This document shows positions 35,001 through 42,999 of a stretch of DNA of 64,000 bases, one piece after another. The position numbers were made by a program, and so were the translations under genes. Under the pieces are notes generated by a model. It made no database searches. It was not told the origin of the DNA and saw only the letters and a list, made by a program, of their open reading frames with translations. The stretch comes from Nitrosarchaeum sp. (GTDB lineage Archaea > Thermoproteota > Nitrososphaeria > Nitrososphaerales > Nitrosopumilaceae), in contig JAIOOR010000005.1 of assembly GCA_021414365.1 (NCBI GenBank), positions 124,001-188,000 on the forward strand, read 5' to 3'. The number at the start of each line of letters is the position of its first letter. Positions within the stretch are counted from its first letter, which is position 1.

Positions 35001-35295
35001 CCCATATGCAAGCATTATCCCATCTGGTCTTTCTTTTTCGATAATAGATTCTACATACTCTACATTAACCGGTAACAGATACACTTTGTTTGCAAATCTG
35101 GTATCAGTCTGGATAGTTGCAATATTTGGATTGATAAGTACACTTTCTAATCCATCTTCATGTATTGCTTTGAGGCATTGGCTTCCGGAGTAGTCAAATT
35201 GACGGTCGTTTTTAGCGACTCTCGCCGGCTTCTCCGATTTTTATTGCCCCACTACCAAGTACAAGAATTTTTTTTATCGACTCATTCTTCGGCAG
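32031..35295 (-). CDS. carB: Carbamoyl-phosphate synthase large subunit, interrupted by a 22-nt insertion
   Basis: Two tandem ATP-grasp halves plus an MGS-like allosteric C-terminus give about 1080 residues, the usual size. It makes carbamoyl phosphate for pyrimidines and arginine with CarA. The N-terminal frame (KNESIKKILVLGSGAIKIGEAGE) starts at a rare CTG at 35295, with GGAGG nine bases before it, inside the end of carA. It meets a TAA after the GEAGE motif. The rest resumes in another frame at FDYSGSQCL. Between GEAGE and FDYSG lie 22 extra bases (35203-35224). Without them the protein is continuous. A shorter frame from GTG 35084 would lack the first 70 residues, including part of the nucleotide site. 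Confidence 0.85.
35203..35224 (-). other. 22-nt insertion inside carB
   Basis: These 22 bases split the GEAGE-FDYSG motif that is conserved in every CarB I know. On the coding strand the insert contains GTCG ... CGAC around a 7-base loop, and its end, with the next codons, forms GTCAA-T-TTGAC. It shifts the frame by one and adds a stop. It is not a copy of flanking sequence in an obvious way. Confidence 0.7.
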
Positions 35296-36417
35296 ATTTG
35301 CCTTCCTCCATAAGGTGTTTGAGTTCTTCAAAGACGAATTTGCAATCATAAGGTCCTGGTGCAGCTTCTGGATGAAATTGAACTGCAATACAGTTTTGTT
35401 TTTTATGTTTTATTCCTTCGACTGTTTTATCGTCTGCGTTTGTAAACCATAAATTGAATTCAGATGTCTTCAAAGATTCAGGAGTAATTCCATATCCATG
35501 ATTCTGACTTGTAACATAGACTTGATTATTTTCTAAATTAACACATGATTTGTTTTGTCCCCGATGACCGTATTTTAATTTGTAAGTTTGAGTGTTGCCA
35601 GCAAGACCAATAATTTGTGCACCTAAACAAATTCCAAGAGTCGGGATATTTTTATCAATAAGCTTTCTTGCAGTTTCAATTGTCTCAGAACAGTTTTGAG
35701 GATCACCAGGACCGTTACTAATAACTACTCCTTTTGGATGATACGACATAATTTTTTCAAACGATGTATTCCATGGTAACTTTATCACTTTGTAACCAAG
35801 TTCTCGAATGTTTCTCAATATAGCATTTTTTGTCCCAGTATCAATTACAACTACTGATTTTTCTTCAGTTCCATAAGTCATTTCTTTTTTTGTAGATACC
35901 GCATTCATAAATTGTTCAGAATTGTAATGAGGTGCAGATGCAAGTTGTTTTTTGATTTCATCAACATTGATTTCAGTGTCAGATACTGCAAGTGCTGCCA
36001 TCTTCACTCCTCCAGTACGAAGGTTTTTTGTCAATTCTCTTGTATCAATTCCAGAAATTCCAGGGATTTTTTCATTGTATAGCCATTCATCAAGGGTCAT
36101 GGATAAATTCCAATGACTGGCATATAATGAAAGTTCATGGACAACTAAGCCACGTAGTTGAATTTTATCGGATTCAAAGAACTTTGGGATTCCATCCTTA
36201 TCTTTTATCAATGGATCTGGCACGCCATAATTGCCCACAAGAGGATAAGTAATTGTAAGAATTTGGCCACTATAAGACGGATCAGTTAGCGTCTCAGTAT
36301 AACCGACCATGCCCGTATTAAATACAATTTCACCAAAAACAGTTGTAGGATAACCAAAGCCCATCCCATCAAGGACAGTGCCATCATCAAAAATCAGCTT
36401 CCCAAACTTGTTTGCAT
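35282..36417 (-). CDS. carA: Carbamoyl-phosphate synthase small subunit, start region off by one base
   Basis: A glutamine amidotransferase subunit of about 378 residues. The N-terminal CPSase_sm domain has FNTGMVGYTETLTDPSYSGQ. The GATase domain has the nucleophile Cys in LGICLGAQIIG and the catalytic His in QFHPEA. Bases 35282-36364 are one open frame from ATG 36364. The conserved N-terminus (NKFGKLIFDDGTVLDG) lies upstream in the same frame but without a start. The natural ATG at 36417 is one base out of frame, and one more A in the A-run at 36410-36412 would join them. Transcription continues into carB; the genes overlap by 14 bp. Confidence 0.85.
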
Positions 36418-36516
36418 GGATTGATTTCTTTGTAGTAATTGTGACCCTCGACGAGTACTTTTGATTATGGATTTAAGTTTTTTGAAGGTTGATCGCAAAA
36501 ATAAATTGAAAAATTC

Positions 36517-37710
36517 TCAAAGTGCTCTGAATTCTTCACTCCACTTGTGATATGCTCTTATCATTTCAAGTGAAACGCTTGGTTTTCTTCTTACCATGAT
36601 TTCCTTAAAGTCACCAGTGGTGATTGCACGTGGTTGTATTGGTGTTTCACCTTCTATTGGTTCATGGTAATCAGGAGCATTGAATATTTCATGAACTGCC
36701 TTAATTTGTGCTGCTTGGCAGACATCTTTAACATCACTTGCACTGTAACCATCAAATAATTTTGCAAGCTCAGTTATGTTAACTCTAAGATCTTTTCTTA
36801 GTGGAGCAGTGTATTGTTCAAATAATTTTTCTCTTGCCTCTTGAGTTGGAAGTGAGACATAGATTCTTTTTTGGAATCTTCTAAGAAATGGCCAGTCAAG
36901 ACTCCATGGCTTGTTGGTAGCGCCAATAACATAAAGCATCAAATCTTTTCCTTTACCATTAACACCATCCATTTCAGTTAAGAATTGGTTTTTGGTTCTT
37001 ACCTCTCCTCCAACTTCACTATTCCTAGAACCTAAAAGAGAATCAACTTCATCGACAAAAAGAATTACAGGTTTTCCTTCTTTTTCAGCATATTTTCTTG
37101 CCATAGCAAATAATTTTGAAACATTTTTTTCAGCCTCGCCTAACCATTTACTCATCATTGATGATGCATCTACATTGATGAAGTAACCATCCATTTCATT
37201 TGCAGTGGCAGCAGCTAACATGGTTTTTCCAGTTCCCGGTGGTCCATAAAGCAGCATTCCCTTTGGCCATCCTAGAGGAAACAAGTCAGGTCTTTTAGTA
37301 GGGTATACAATTGATTCACGTAATGCATTTTTTGCATCATCTAATCCAATAACTTCATCCCAAGTAACATTGGGTTTTTCTTTCATTACTAGTTCTTCAA
37401 AATCATTTTCGTCTGTTTGTCTTTGTACAGATTCTTTTTGTTCTTTAGGAGAAGCGTTTGGGTCTACTGCAGGTTCCACTCCACGTGATTCTTGAAGTGC
37501 AGATATTCGATTATGATAAGAATTGCATCGGTCTTTGTAAATAGGATTAAGTTTGCTTGCAGGATAAAGTTGTACTAGTTTCATAAGAGAGTCAATCGCA
37601 TGCTGATAATGAGTAATTGCCATGCCTCGTGCTCCTTGAGAATCAAATTTGATTGCCTCGGTAGCATACTTGCTTGCACTGTTTTCTAGTTCTTGTGGGG
37701 CTAAACTCAT
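36517..37710 (-). CDS. cdvC: Vps4-like AAA ATPase of ESCRT cell division (CdvC)
   Basis: A 397-residue AAA ATPase. The MIT domain (1-75) would grip ESCRT-III tails. A linker and AAA core follow, with Walker A GPPGTGKTM near 155-163, Walker B LFVDEVDSLLG near 216-226, sensor 1 IGATNKP and arginine fingers RRFQKR. The C-terminal Vps4 helix ends at EMIRAYHKWSEEFRAL. It disassembles ESCRT-III filaments at division. Two genes of unknown function (37707-38207 and 38195-38755) precede it with overlaps of 4 and 13 bp, so the three form one operon. Confidence 0.93.
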   Translation of the reverse strand: MSLAPQELENSASKYATEAIKFDSQGARGMAITHYQHAIDSLMKLVQLYPASKLNPIYKDRCNSYHNRISALQESRGVEPAVDPNASPKEQKESVQRQTDENDFEELVMKEKPNVTWDEVIGLDDAKNALRESIVYPTKRPDLFPLGWPKGMLLYGPPGTGKTMLAAATANEMDGYFINVDASSMMSKWLGEAEKNVSKLFAMARKYAEKEGKPVILFVDEVDSLLGSRNSEVGGEVRTKNQFLTEMDGVNGKGKDLMLYVIGATNKPWSLDWPFLRRFQKRIYVSLPTQEAREKLFEQYTAPLRKDLRVNITELAKLFDGYSASDVKDVCQAAQIKAVHEIFNAPDYHEPIEGETPIQPRAITTGDFKEIMVRRKPSVSLEMIRAYHKWSEEFRAL

Positions 37711-38207
37711 ATTACTTGCTCAATACTCCCTTGAGGTTTTTGTTGGTATTCTGAGGTGTTAATCGCTGTAGTAAAATTGGTTAAATTTATTGAACCAATT
37801 TCAGATTCACAGTCTTCAAAATCAGTCAGGTATGATTTTTTCAGATCAGATTTTTCTGAAAGTTTTGTATGCATATTCTTGACTTTATTAATAGAATTCT
37901 CAGCAGATAAAATTAATTCAGAGATTTCATCATCAACGCATTCCATTGATTCAACAGATTCGGTAATAATTGAAACGAATTGCTGTAAAATTGAGCGGGT
38001 CTCTTTTTTGCCCTCATATTTGACAAGCATGAAATTTGCCAATCCCACAAGTTTGTTAATATCTTGTAGTTCCTCAGAGGTTAATTTGTCAATTTTAACA
38101 TCTGGTAAATTGGATGCAGATAATTTTTTTTCGATATTTACAGACAGTGATTGTAGGTGATCTATTGCAGAATCACGCTTAGGGGTGAGAAAATTCAAAC
38201 ATTGCAT
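37707..38207 (-). CDS. Helical protein in the cdvC operon
   Basis: A 166-residue, wholly helical, acidic protein (SIITESVESMECVDDEISELIL, SAENSINKVKNMHTKLSEKSDL) without membrane or enzyme motifs. It ends in a short polar tail. It overlaps cdvC by 4 bp (ATGA type) and the gene before it by 13 bp, so it is translationally coupled to CdvC. Length and helicity would fit a partner or a degenerate ESCRT-III-like subunit, but no MIM motif is obvious to me. Unrecognised. Confidence 0.65.
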   Translation of the reverse strand: MQCLNFLTPKRDSAIDHLQSLSVNIEKKLSASNLPDVKIDKLTSEELQDINKLVGLANFMLVKYEGKKETRSILQQFVSIITESVESMECVDDEISELILSAENSINKVKNMHTKLSEKSDLKKSYLTDFEDCESEIGSINLTNFTTAINTSEYQQKPQGSIEQVI

Positions 38208-38755
38208 GCTTTAGAAAAATCGAGATTAGGATACTGCTTATTTATTTTAGAGTCTGTCATCAATTTTACTTTATTTAATACAGATGATGATTCGATGTTA
38301 GATTGGCTAAAATCAAATTGAGCCTCTGTAAGAAAAGCAGAATCCAAAATTATGCTTCCCAGATGAACTGATAATTCAGATAAACTCTGGCTGCAGGTAG
38401 GTAGCAAACTGAAAAGTTGTGCGCTTATGGTTCTAATCATAGGTATAGTCAAAGGTAAAAGTTCCGGAATGCTAGTTATTCCCGATATTGAATTGATTCT
38501 TTTTTGAATTTGATAAAGAATCTCCAGGGAGAATGCAATGGTTCTTTCAAAATCAAGTGCTTTGATATAGGTGTGGTCATCATCGCTTAATTCTAAAAAA
38601 TTACGATTTGATTTTTTGAGTTCAGTTTTTTGCCTTTTTAAAACATCCATGATATTATTTAGTAAATAATTTGAATAATCTAGCCTTGGAACAAGCGTAA
38701 CAGTTTGAGATACATTTAGGCATTCTATTTTGACAGGATTAGGATTGCACATCAT
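38195..38755 (-). CDS. Helical protein, first gene of the cdvC operon
   Basis: A 186-residue protein. Its N-terminal segment is beta-rich (PVKIECLNVSQTVTLVPRLD); long helices follow (NNIMDVLKRQKTELKKSNRN and FERTIAFSLEILYQIQKRIN). It has hydrophobic stretches but no clear membrane helix. It overlaps the next gene by 13 bp and reaches cdvC through it, so a role in the Cdv division system is plausible. The family is not recognised. Two adjacent ATGs leave the start uncertain by one residue. Confidence 0.65.
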   Translation of the reverse strand: MMCNPNPVKIECLNVSQTVTLVPRLDYSNYLLNNIMDVLKRQKTELKKSNRNFLELSDDDHTYIKALDFERTIAFSLEILYQIQKRINSISGITSIPELLPLTIPMIRTISAQLFSLLPTCSQSLSELSVHLGSIILDSAFLTEAQFDFSQSNIESSSVLNKVKLMTDSKINKQYPNLDFSKACNV

Positions 38756-38914
38756 TGCAATTATTCAATAGGAATTTGATATTTCAGGACATTGTCACAA
38801 TTTTATCAGTAACTGCAGTAACACTAGACAACGGTTACAATTTTAAATTTTTTTGAGTATTTGTGTAAAGGAATTTAGCTTTCAAGATTACCTAATCAGG
38901 TGTAAATCATAATC

Positions 38915-40072
38915 ATGGTAAATGAACATGTGCTGACTGTAAGTCTAGAAGAATTTGGCTTGAGCAAATACGAGGCTCAAGCATATGTTGCCCTCATCTC
39001 TAAAGGAACGATATCTGCAGGAGAACTTGCATATTACTCAGACCTTCCAAGAACCAAAGTATATCCCACATTACTAAAGCTTGAAAATAAAAAATTGGTA
39101 ATTATTTCAAAGAGCAAACCAATCATGTGTACAGCGATTGCACCAGAAGATGCATTTGATTCAATCATTCATGAACAGATTAACAAAGTAAATGCAATGA
39201 ACACGTTGATTTCAAATCTGAAAAAAGCAAGTGAAGAAAGCAGAAAATCAAGAGGTTCAGAAGAGAAGAGATATTTTCATGTCAGCGCAAATAATGTTTT
39301 AGAACAATTAAGAACAATGATCGAAGGTTCAAAATTTTCAATAAATATAATGGCAGATCAATGGGGATTAGGATTATTAGAAGAATGTAAAGAACAACTG
39401 TTATCAGTGCTTCGTAGAAATTTGGAAGTAAAATTATTGCTACCGTCAACACAGATTTGCTCAGAGGCATACAGAACAATTCCGAACGAAGTAAAAATCA
39501 GAGTTTCAGATACAATACAGAATTGTTTTGTTTTTGATGAAACTGAAGTATTGATGGTAGATAATGAGAATGGTAAAGGTGCGATATTTTCATCAACTGA
39601 AGTTTTAGGTGTAAATCAAAACAGAGTATTTTCCGATATTTGGAAAAATGCAATCAAAACAGAATCACTTGCAGATATGACAAAAATTGAAGCCCAAGAA
39701 GTTTACAAGATAATTAGAATCATAAATGAGTATGGACTGATGCATGTTCTCTCATCAATAGCATCAAAAAAACCAGATTTTGATATGCTCAAATTACTTG
39801 AAAAAAATGGAATTAATTTGAAGAGTAAATCACTAGATGAGATAATTGAGATTATTGACGCAGCACTTCAAATCGAGTGTTCGGGTCATGTGAATTTTGA
39901 TGCAAATACAAAAAACATAACAATAGAATCAAAATTAAATAGCGGTCATTCATTGCCATGGGCATACATTTTGGAGGGATGCCTACAAAAACAAGGTTAC
40001 AAAACAAGAACCGTGTATCAAGGCAATTCAAACAAAGGCGAAAAAGTACTCATCAAAATAAGTAAAAACTAA
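38915..40072 (+). CDS. TrmB-family transcriptional regulator
   Basis: A 385-residue regulator. Residues 8-80 form a TrmB-type winged helix (GLSKYEAQAYVALISKGTIS, SDLPRTKVYPTLLKLENKKL). The sensor/PLD-like half (about 110-260) resembles the TrmB C-terminal fold. A long helical C-terminal extension (265-385) is unlike TrmB itself. TrmB proteins usually sense sugars, though AOA hold many copies with unknown ligands. It diverges from the cdvC operon (160 bp of shared promoter region), so it may regulate that operon; this is inference. Confidence 0.8.
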   Translation: MVNEHVLTVSLEEFGLSKYEAQAYVALISKGTISAGELAYYSDLPRTKVYPTLLKLENKKLVIISKSKPIMCTAIAPEDAFDSIIHEQINKVNAMNTLISNLKKASEESRKSRGSEEKRYFHVSANNVLEQLRTMIEGSKFSINIMADQWGLGLLEECKEQLLSVLRRNLEVKLLLPSTQICSEAYRTIPNEVKIRVSDTIQNCFVFDETEVLMVDNENGKGAIFSSTEVLGVNQNRVFSDIWKNAIKTESLADMTKIEAQEVYKIIRIINEYGLMHVLSSIASKKPDFDMLKLLEKNGINLKSKSLDEIIEIIDAALQIECSGHVNFDANTKNITIESKLNSGHSLPWAYILEGCLQKQGYKTRTVYQGNSNKGEKVLIKISKN

Positions 40073-40210
40073 TCAGTCAATTTTGTATGATTAGTTCTTA
40101 GAATCAGATACAAAAAGAGTCATAAATTTCTAAATTTATTTTTTACGTTATTTTTTTATTTCCTGAAATAGGATCTGGTTTAAATCATTCTATTCCAATG
40201 AATTCTTAGT

Positions 40211-41374
40211 TTGGGAAGAGACGAAAGAAAAAGAATAATCCAGGAAATTGAAAATCATAGAGGGTCAAAAGTTCTTGTTTACTTTGTTGGAGATAGACCT
40301 CTTCTAAAAGCCCAAATTGCTAGTGATTCAATTAGATGGATTTATGATCATCTAAAAGAATTTAATAAAAACGAACCTGTTGAAAAAATAGATTTCTATC
40401 TTTATTCTAGAGGAGGAAGTTTGGAAACCCCATGGCCAATTGTCAGTATAATGAGGGAGTATTGTAAGAATTTTAATGTCTTAATAACATCGAAGGCATT
40501 TAGTGCCACCACTTTGATTTCATTAGGCGCAGATAAAATCTTTATGAGTCCACAAGGAGAACTTGGACCAGTCGATCCCCAGATGACAGAACAAGGTAAA
40601 GGTCCACCTGGAACATCACCCATTCAACGTATATTCAGTACAGAAGACATATCTTCTTACGTTTCATTCATCAAAGACAAAGTAGGAATTACTGATCAAG
40701 ATGCACTTGCAGATCTTACAAAATCATTAGCTGATACTCTAACACCTACTACGTTAGGACAAGTAAATCGAGTCCATTCTCACATTAGAACGGTCGCAAG
40801 AAAAATGTTGTCTTTGATTAAACCAGCAATATCACCTACAAGAATTCAAGAGATCATAGAAGCTTTAACAGAACGAACTTACATACATGGTCATTCAATT
40901 CGTAGAGATGAAGCCAGATCTATGGGATTACAGATAAATAATATGGACACAAAATTGGAAAAATTATGTTGGGATTTATTTCTTGATTATGAAAATGAAA
41001 TGAATCTTAATTCTCCTGCAAATCCCCTTGCATACTTTAGCAATCCTGATCAAGAAGAATATGTTGAAGATAATGCAGTCATAGCTAGTATCGAGTCTGA
41101 AGCAATGTGTCATCAATTTGTAGGGCCGTTAGTATTAAAAAAAGTTAGACAAATGCCACCGCAGTTAAATTTGAATTTAAACATCCCAATTCAATTACCA
41201 CCAGGAATCCTCTCTGCACAACTAACTCCTCAACTGCAACAATTACTTCAACAGTTACAACAACAGTTTGCTGCACAAATTAGTACTATGACTACAAATC
41301 AGATAAATAGAATGAGTCCGGTTATAGGAGTCGATGTACATATCGAGAAAACAGTATGGAAATTAATTTCTTAA
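40211..41374 (+). CDS. SDH-type (ClpP/crotonase-fold) serine protease-like protein
   Basis: A 387-residue protein of the serine dehydrogenase proteinase family (PF01972, SppA/ClpP-like). The nucleophile region is LITSKAFSATTLISLGAD (S94/S98), the preceding glycine motif is YSRGGSLETPWPI, and a SPQGELGPVDPQM loop follows. The last 100 residues are Gln/Leu/Pro-rich. No signal peptide is seen. The start is TTG at 40211. Its last codons lie in the first copy of a 13-bp tandem repeat at the edge of the defence island. In archaea such proteins are soluble and thought to degrade misfolded or membrane-associated substrates. Confidence 0.78.
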   Translation: MGRDERKRIIQEIENHRGSKVLVYFVGDRPLLKAQIASDSIRWIYDHLKEFNKNEPVEKIDFYLYSRGGSLETPWPIVSIMREYCKNFNVLITSKAFSATTLISLGADKIFMSPQGELGPVDPQMTEQGKGPPGTSPIQRIFSTEDISSYVSFIKDKVGITDQDALADLTKSLADTLTPTTLGQVNRVHSHIRTVARKMLSLIKPAISPTRIQEIIEALTERTYIHGHSIRRDEARSMGLQINNMDTKLEKLCWDLFLDYENEMNLNSPANPLAYFSNPDQEEYVEDNAVIASIESEAMCHQFVGPLVLKKVRQMPPQLNLNLNIPIQLPPGILSAQLTPQLQQLLQQLQQQFAAQISTMTTNQINRMSPVIGVDVHIEKTVWKLIS

Positions 41375-41396
41375 ATTAATTTCTTAAATTAATTCT
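41360..41396. repeat. Three-copy 13-bp tandem repeat at island boundary
   Basis: AAATTAATTTCTT at 41360-41372 and 41373-41385 is followed by a third, partial copy to about 41396. The first copy contains the last codons and stop of the gene at 40211-41374. The repeat lies exactly where core-type genes give way to the defence island, so it may mark an insertion point. Confidence 0.7.
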
Positions 41397-41607
41397 CATT
41401 TAATATGATTAATTCACTATCAGAACATGTTGTAACTGGAAACACGAAATTTGATTCTGATGACACTTCATCAAATATTGGATTATGTATTTCTTCTAAA
41501 TAGGTAAAATCCTCAAAATTCAATATATTCATTCTAATATTCAACTTTAAATTTATTGCTTGCATCTCAGTCACAATATTATTACCATGATCTTCTTTAT
41601 TATACAT
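41389..41607 (-). CDS. Short hypothetical protein at island edge
   Basis: A 72-residue frame. Its ATG at 41607 overlaps the end of the HsdS remnant by 8 bases. The N-terminal half is polar, and the centre (LNFEDFTYLEEIHNPIFDEV) and an end rich in Ser/Glu look protein-like. It is not a known family and could be a relic of the region. It lies directly after the tandem repeat on the opposite strand. Confidence 0.35.
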   Translation of the reverse strand: MYNKEDHGNNIVTEMQAINLKLNIRMNILNFEDFTYLEEIHNPIFDEVSSESNFVFPVTTCSDSELIILNEN

Positions 41608-41986
41608 TCCCTACTAGAATTTCTCCTGAGATTAGTTTTGGAAGGAGAGAGTCTCGGATTTTTGACATCATTTCTATTTTTAGATTATTTTTTACAATAA
41701 TATCCAGAATGGAGCTGGTGATTTGATTAAAATTTTTTATTGTTGCGTCGTCAGGAATAATGAGAGAAAATGGTTCCAAGATACTCATTGTCAGATATTT
41801 TGTTGCGGTTCCAAAAGAAACTGATTGAAGATGCTCAAGAGATAATTCAATAGATCGTAATACATATGCATGTCCTAATTTACTTGATTTCTTAATTGTT
41901 ATGACATAAGTTCTTTGATAGACGTCAAACTTCCGCATCCAAAATATTTCAACATCGTTTAAACTAAAAGAGAAATAGGCAAACAC
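41600..41986 (-). pseudogene. Type I restriction specificity subunit (HsdS), C-terminal remnant
   Basis: The 128-residue product matches the end of HsdS: part of the second target-recognition domain (GTATKYLTMSILEPFSLIIP) and the closing helix with SKIRDSLLPKLISGEIL, which is a family hallmark. The first recognition domain and conserved spacer are missing, and there are no hsdM or hsdR genes beside it. The upstream part is replaced by vsr on the other strand (13 bp away). It is a relic of a type I system displaced or truncated when the present island formed. Confidence 0.75.
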
Positions 41987-41998
41987 ACTTGTAATGTC

Positions 41999-42403
41999 GT
42001 GGCAGACATCTTCACTCCTGAAAAAAGATCCTGGGTCATGTCAAGAATCAGGGGAACAAACACCAAGATTGATCTGATGATGAAGGACATGCTGATCAAG
42101 ACAGGCTACAAGTTCGAGATGTATCCAAAGATGTATGGTAATCCTGATTTTGTTCTGAGAAGAAGAAAAATAATCATCTACTGCGATGGTGACTTCTGGC
42201 ACGGATTCAAGTATGATGAAAAGAAAAAACCTTCAAAGAAATTCTGGAGAGACAAAATTCAGGGTAATATGAAGAGGGACAGGAGAATTACAAGACACTT
42301 GAGACGAAACGGATGGTCTGTTCTGAGGTTCTGGGAACATGACATTGAAAAAAACCCTGAAAAATGTAGCGCAAGAATTCTGAGAAAAATCAGAGAAAAA
42401 TGA
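41999..42403 (+). CDS. vsr: Very short patch repair endonuclease (Vsr)
   Basis: A 134-residue homologue of E. coli Vsr. Catalytic D50 is in GNPDFVLRRRK and H68 in CDGDFWHGF. The N-terminal ADIFTPEKRSWVMSRIRG signature and the C-terminal WSVLRFWEHDIEKNPE segment are both present. It nicks next to T:G mismatches that arise when 5-methylcytosine deaminates, so it accompanies cytosine methyltransferases. The 5-methyltransferase gene starts about 600 bp downstream on the same strand. The start is GTG at 41999. Codons ending in T and AGG/AGA are frequent compared with the core genes. Confidence 0.9.
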   Translation: MADIFTPEKRSWVMSRIRGTNTKIDLMMKDMLIKTGYKFEMYPKMYGNPDFVLRRRKIIIYCDGDFWHGFKYDEKKKPSKKFWRDKIQGNMKRDRRITRHLRRNGWSVLRFWEHDIEKNPEKCSARILRKIREK

Positions 42404-42407
42404 ATTG

Positions 42408-42775
42408 CTATTCTTCATGATATAGGGCAGTTTTGAACTTTTTTTCAAAAAATTCCATATGCTCTCTTGAAATTCCGCCATCAATTCCCCATCTGTGAAG
42501 ATTCATGTCGTAGACCTTCCGCAACACCTTGGCTGAGTCAAGAAGATAACCGTGTCTCTTGTATTGTGTTACTCCTGATCAAGTTCCCAAGATATGTTGG
42601 CATCTCGCTGATTTGGTCGCTTAAATTGCAACATGAACACTTTATTCAAATCTTTTAATTCATATCTCAAATCATACGATTCCTGCTTTTCTTTAATCCT
42701 GCTAATTGGGATTGCCTCCACATTGAATCCAAGTTTAGTAAAATAAGATATAATCTGCAGTGACGTAGATGACAT
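42408..42775 (-). pseudogene. Broken nuclease-like gene between vsr and the methyltransferase
   Basis: From ATG 42775 a 68-residue frame contains the segment FMLQFKRPNQRDANISWELD and then stops with TAA. A second frame (to TAG at 42408) continues with RHGYLLDSAKVLRKVYD and IDGGISREHMEFFEKKF. A nonsense change (TAA where a sense codon is expected) plus a one-base shift separates the halves. The QFKRP block looks like the QxK half of a PD-(D/E)XK nuclease core. It may be a dead partner restriction enzyme of the methyltransferase. Confidence 0.5.
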
Positions 42776-42999
42776 ATTCGTCTTCTATGGGATTCTCGCT
42801 CATCATTTTCAGTCCGAATGTTCATAGAAAAATCTGTCGTTCAAACATGATCATTCATGACCTTCTTGTTTTTGATATGCGCTGTATCAAATAATCCCCA
42901 CGTTGTCATGAAATAGATCGTTTCTACAAATTTTGATCAGATTGACAAACATGTCTATAAAGCATTCTTAAAATATGAACTATCCTAGAATTTCATAGT

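Noticed and set aside
35190-35240. 22-nt carB insert as a tRNA-endonuclease intron (bulge-helix-bulge)
   Set aside because: I tried three possible splice positions that restore the frame. None gave the required 4-bp helix between two 3-base bulges, although AGTC/GACT nearby looks tempting. It is kept only as a test by RNA sequencing.
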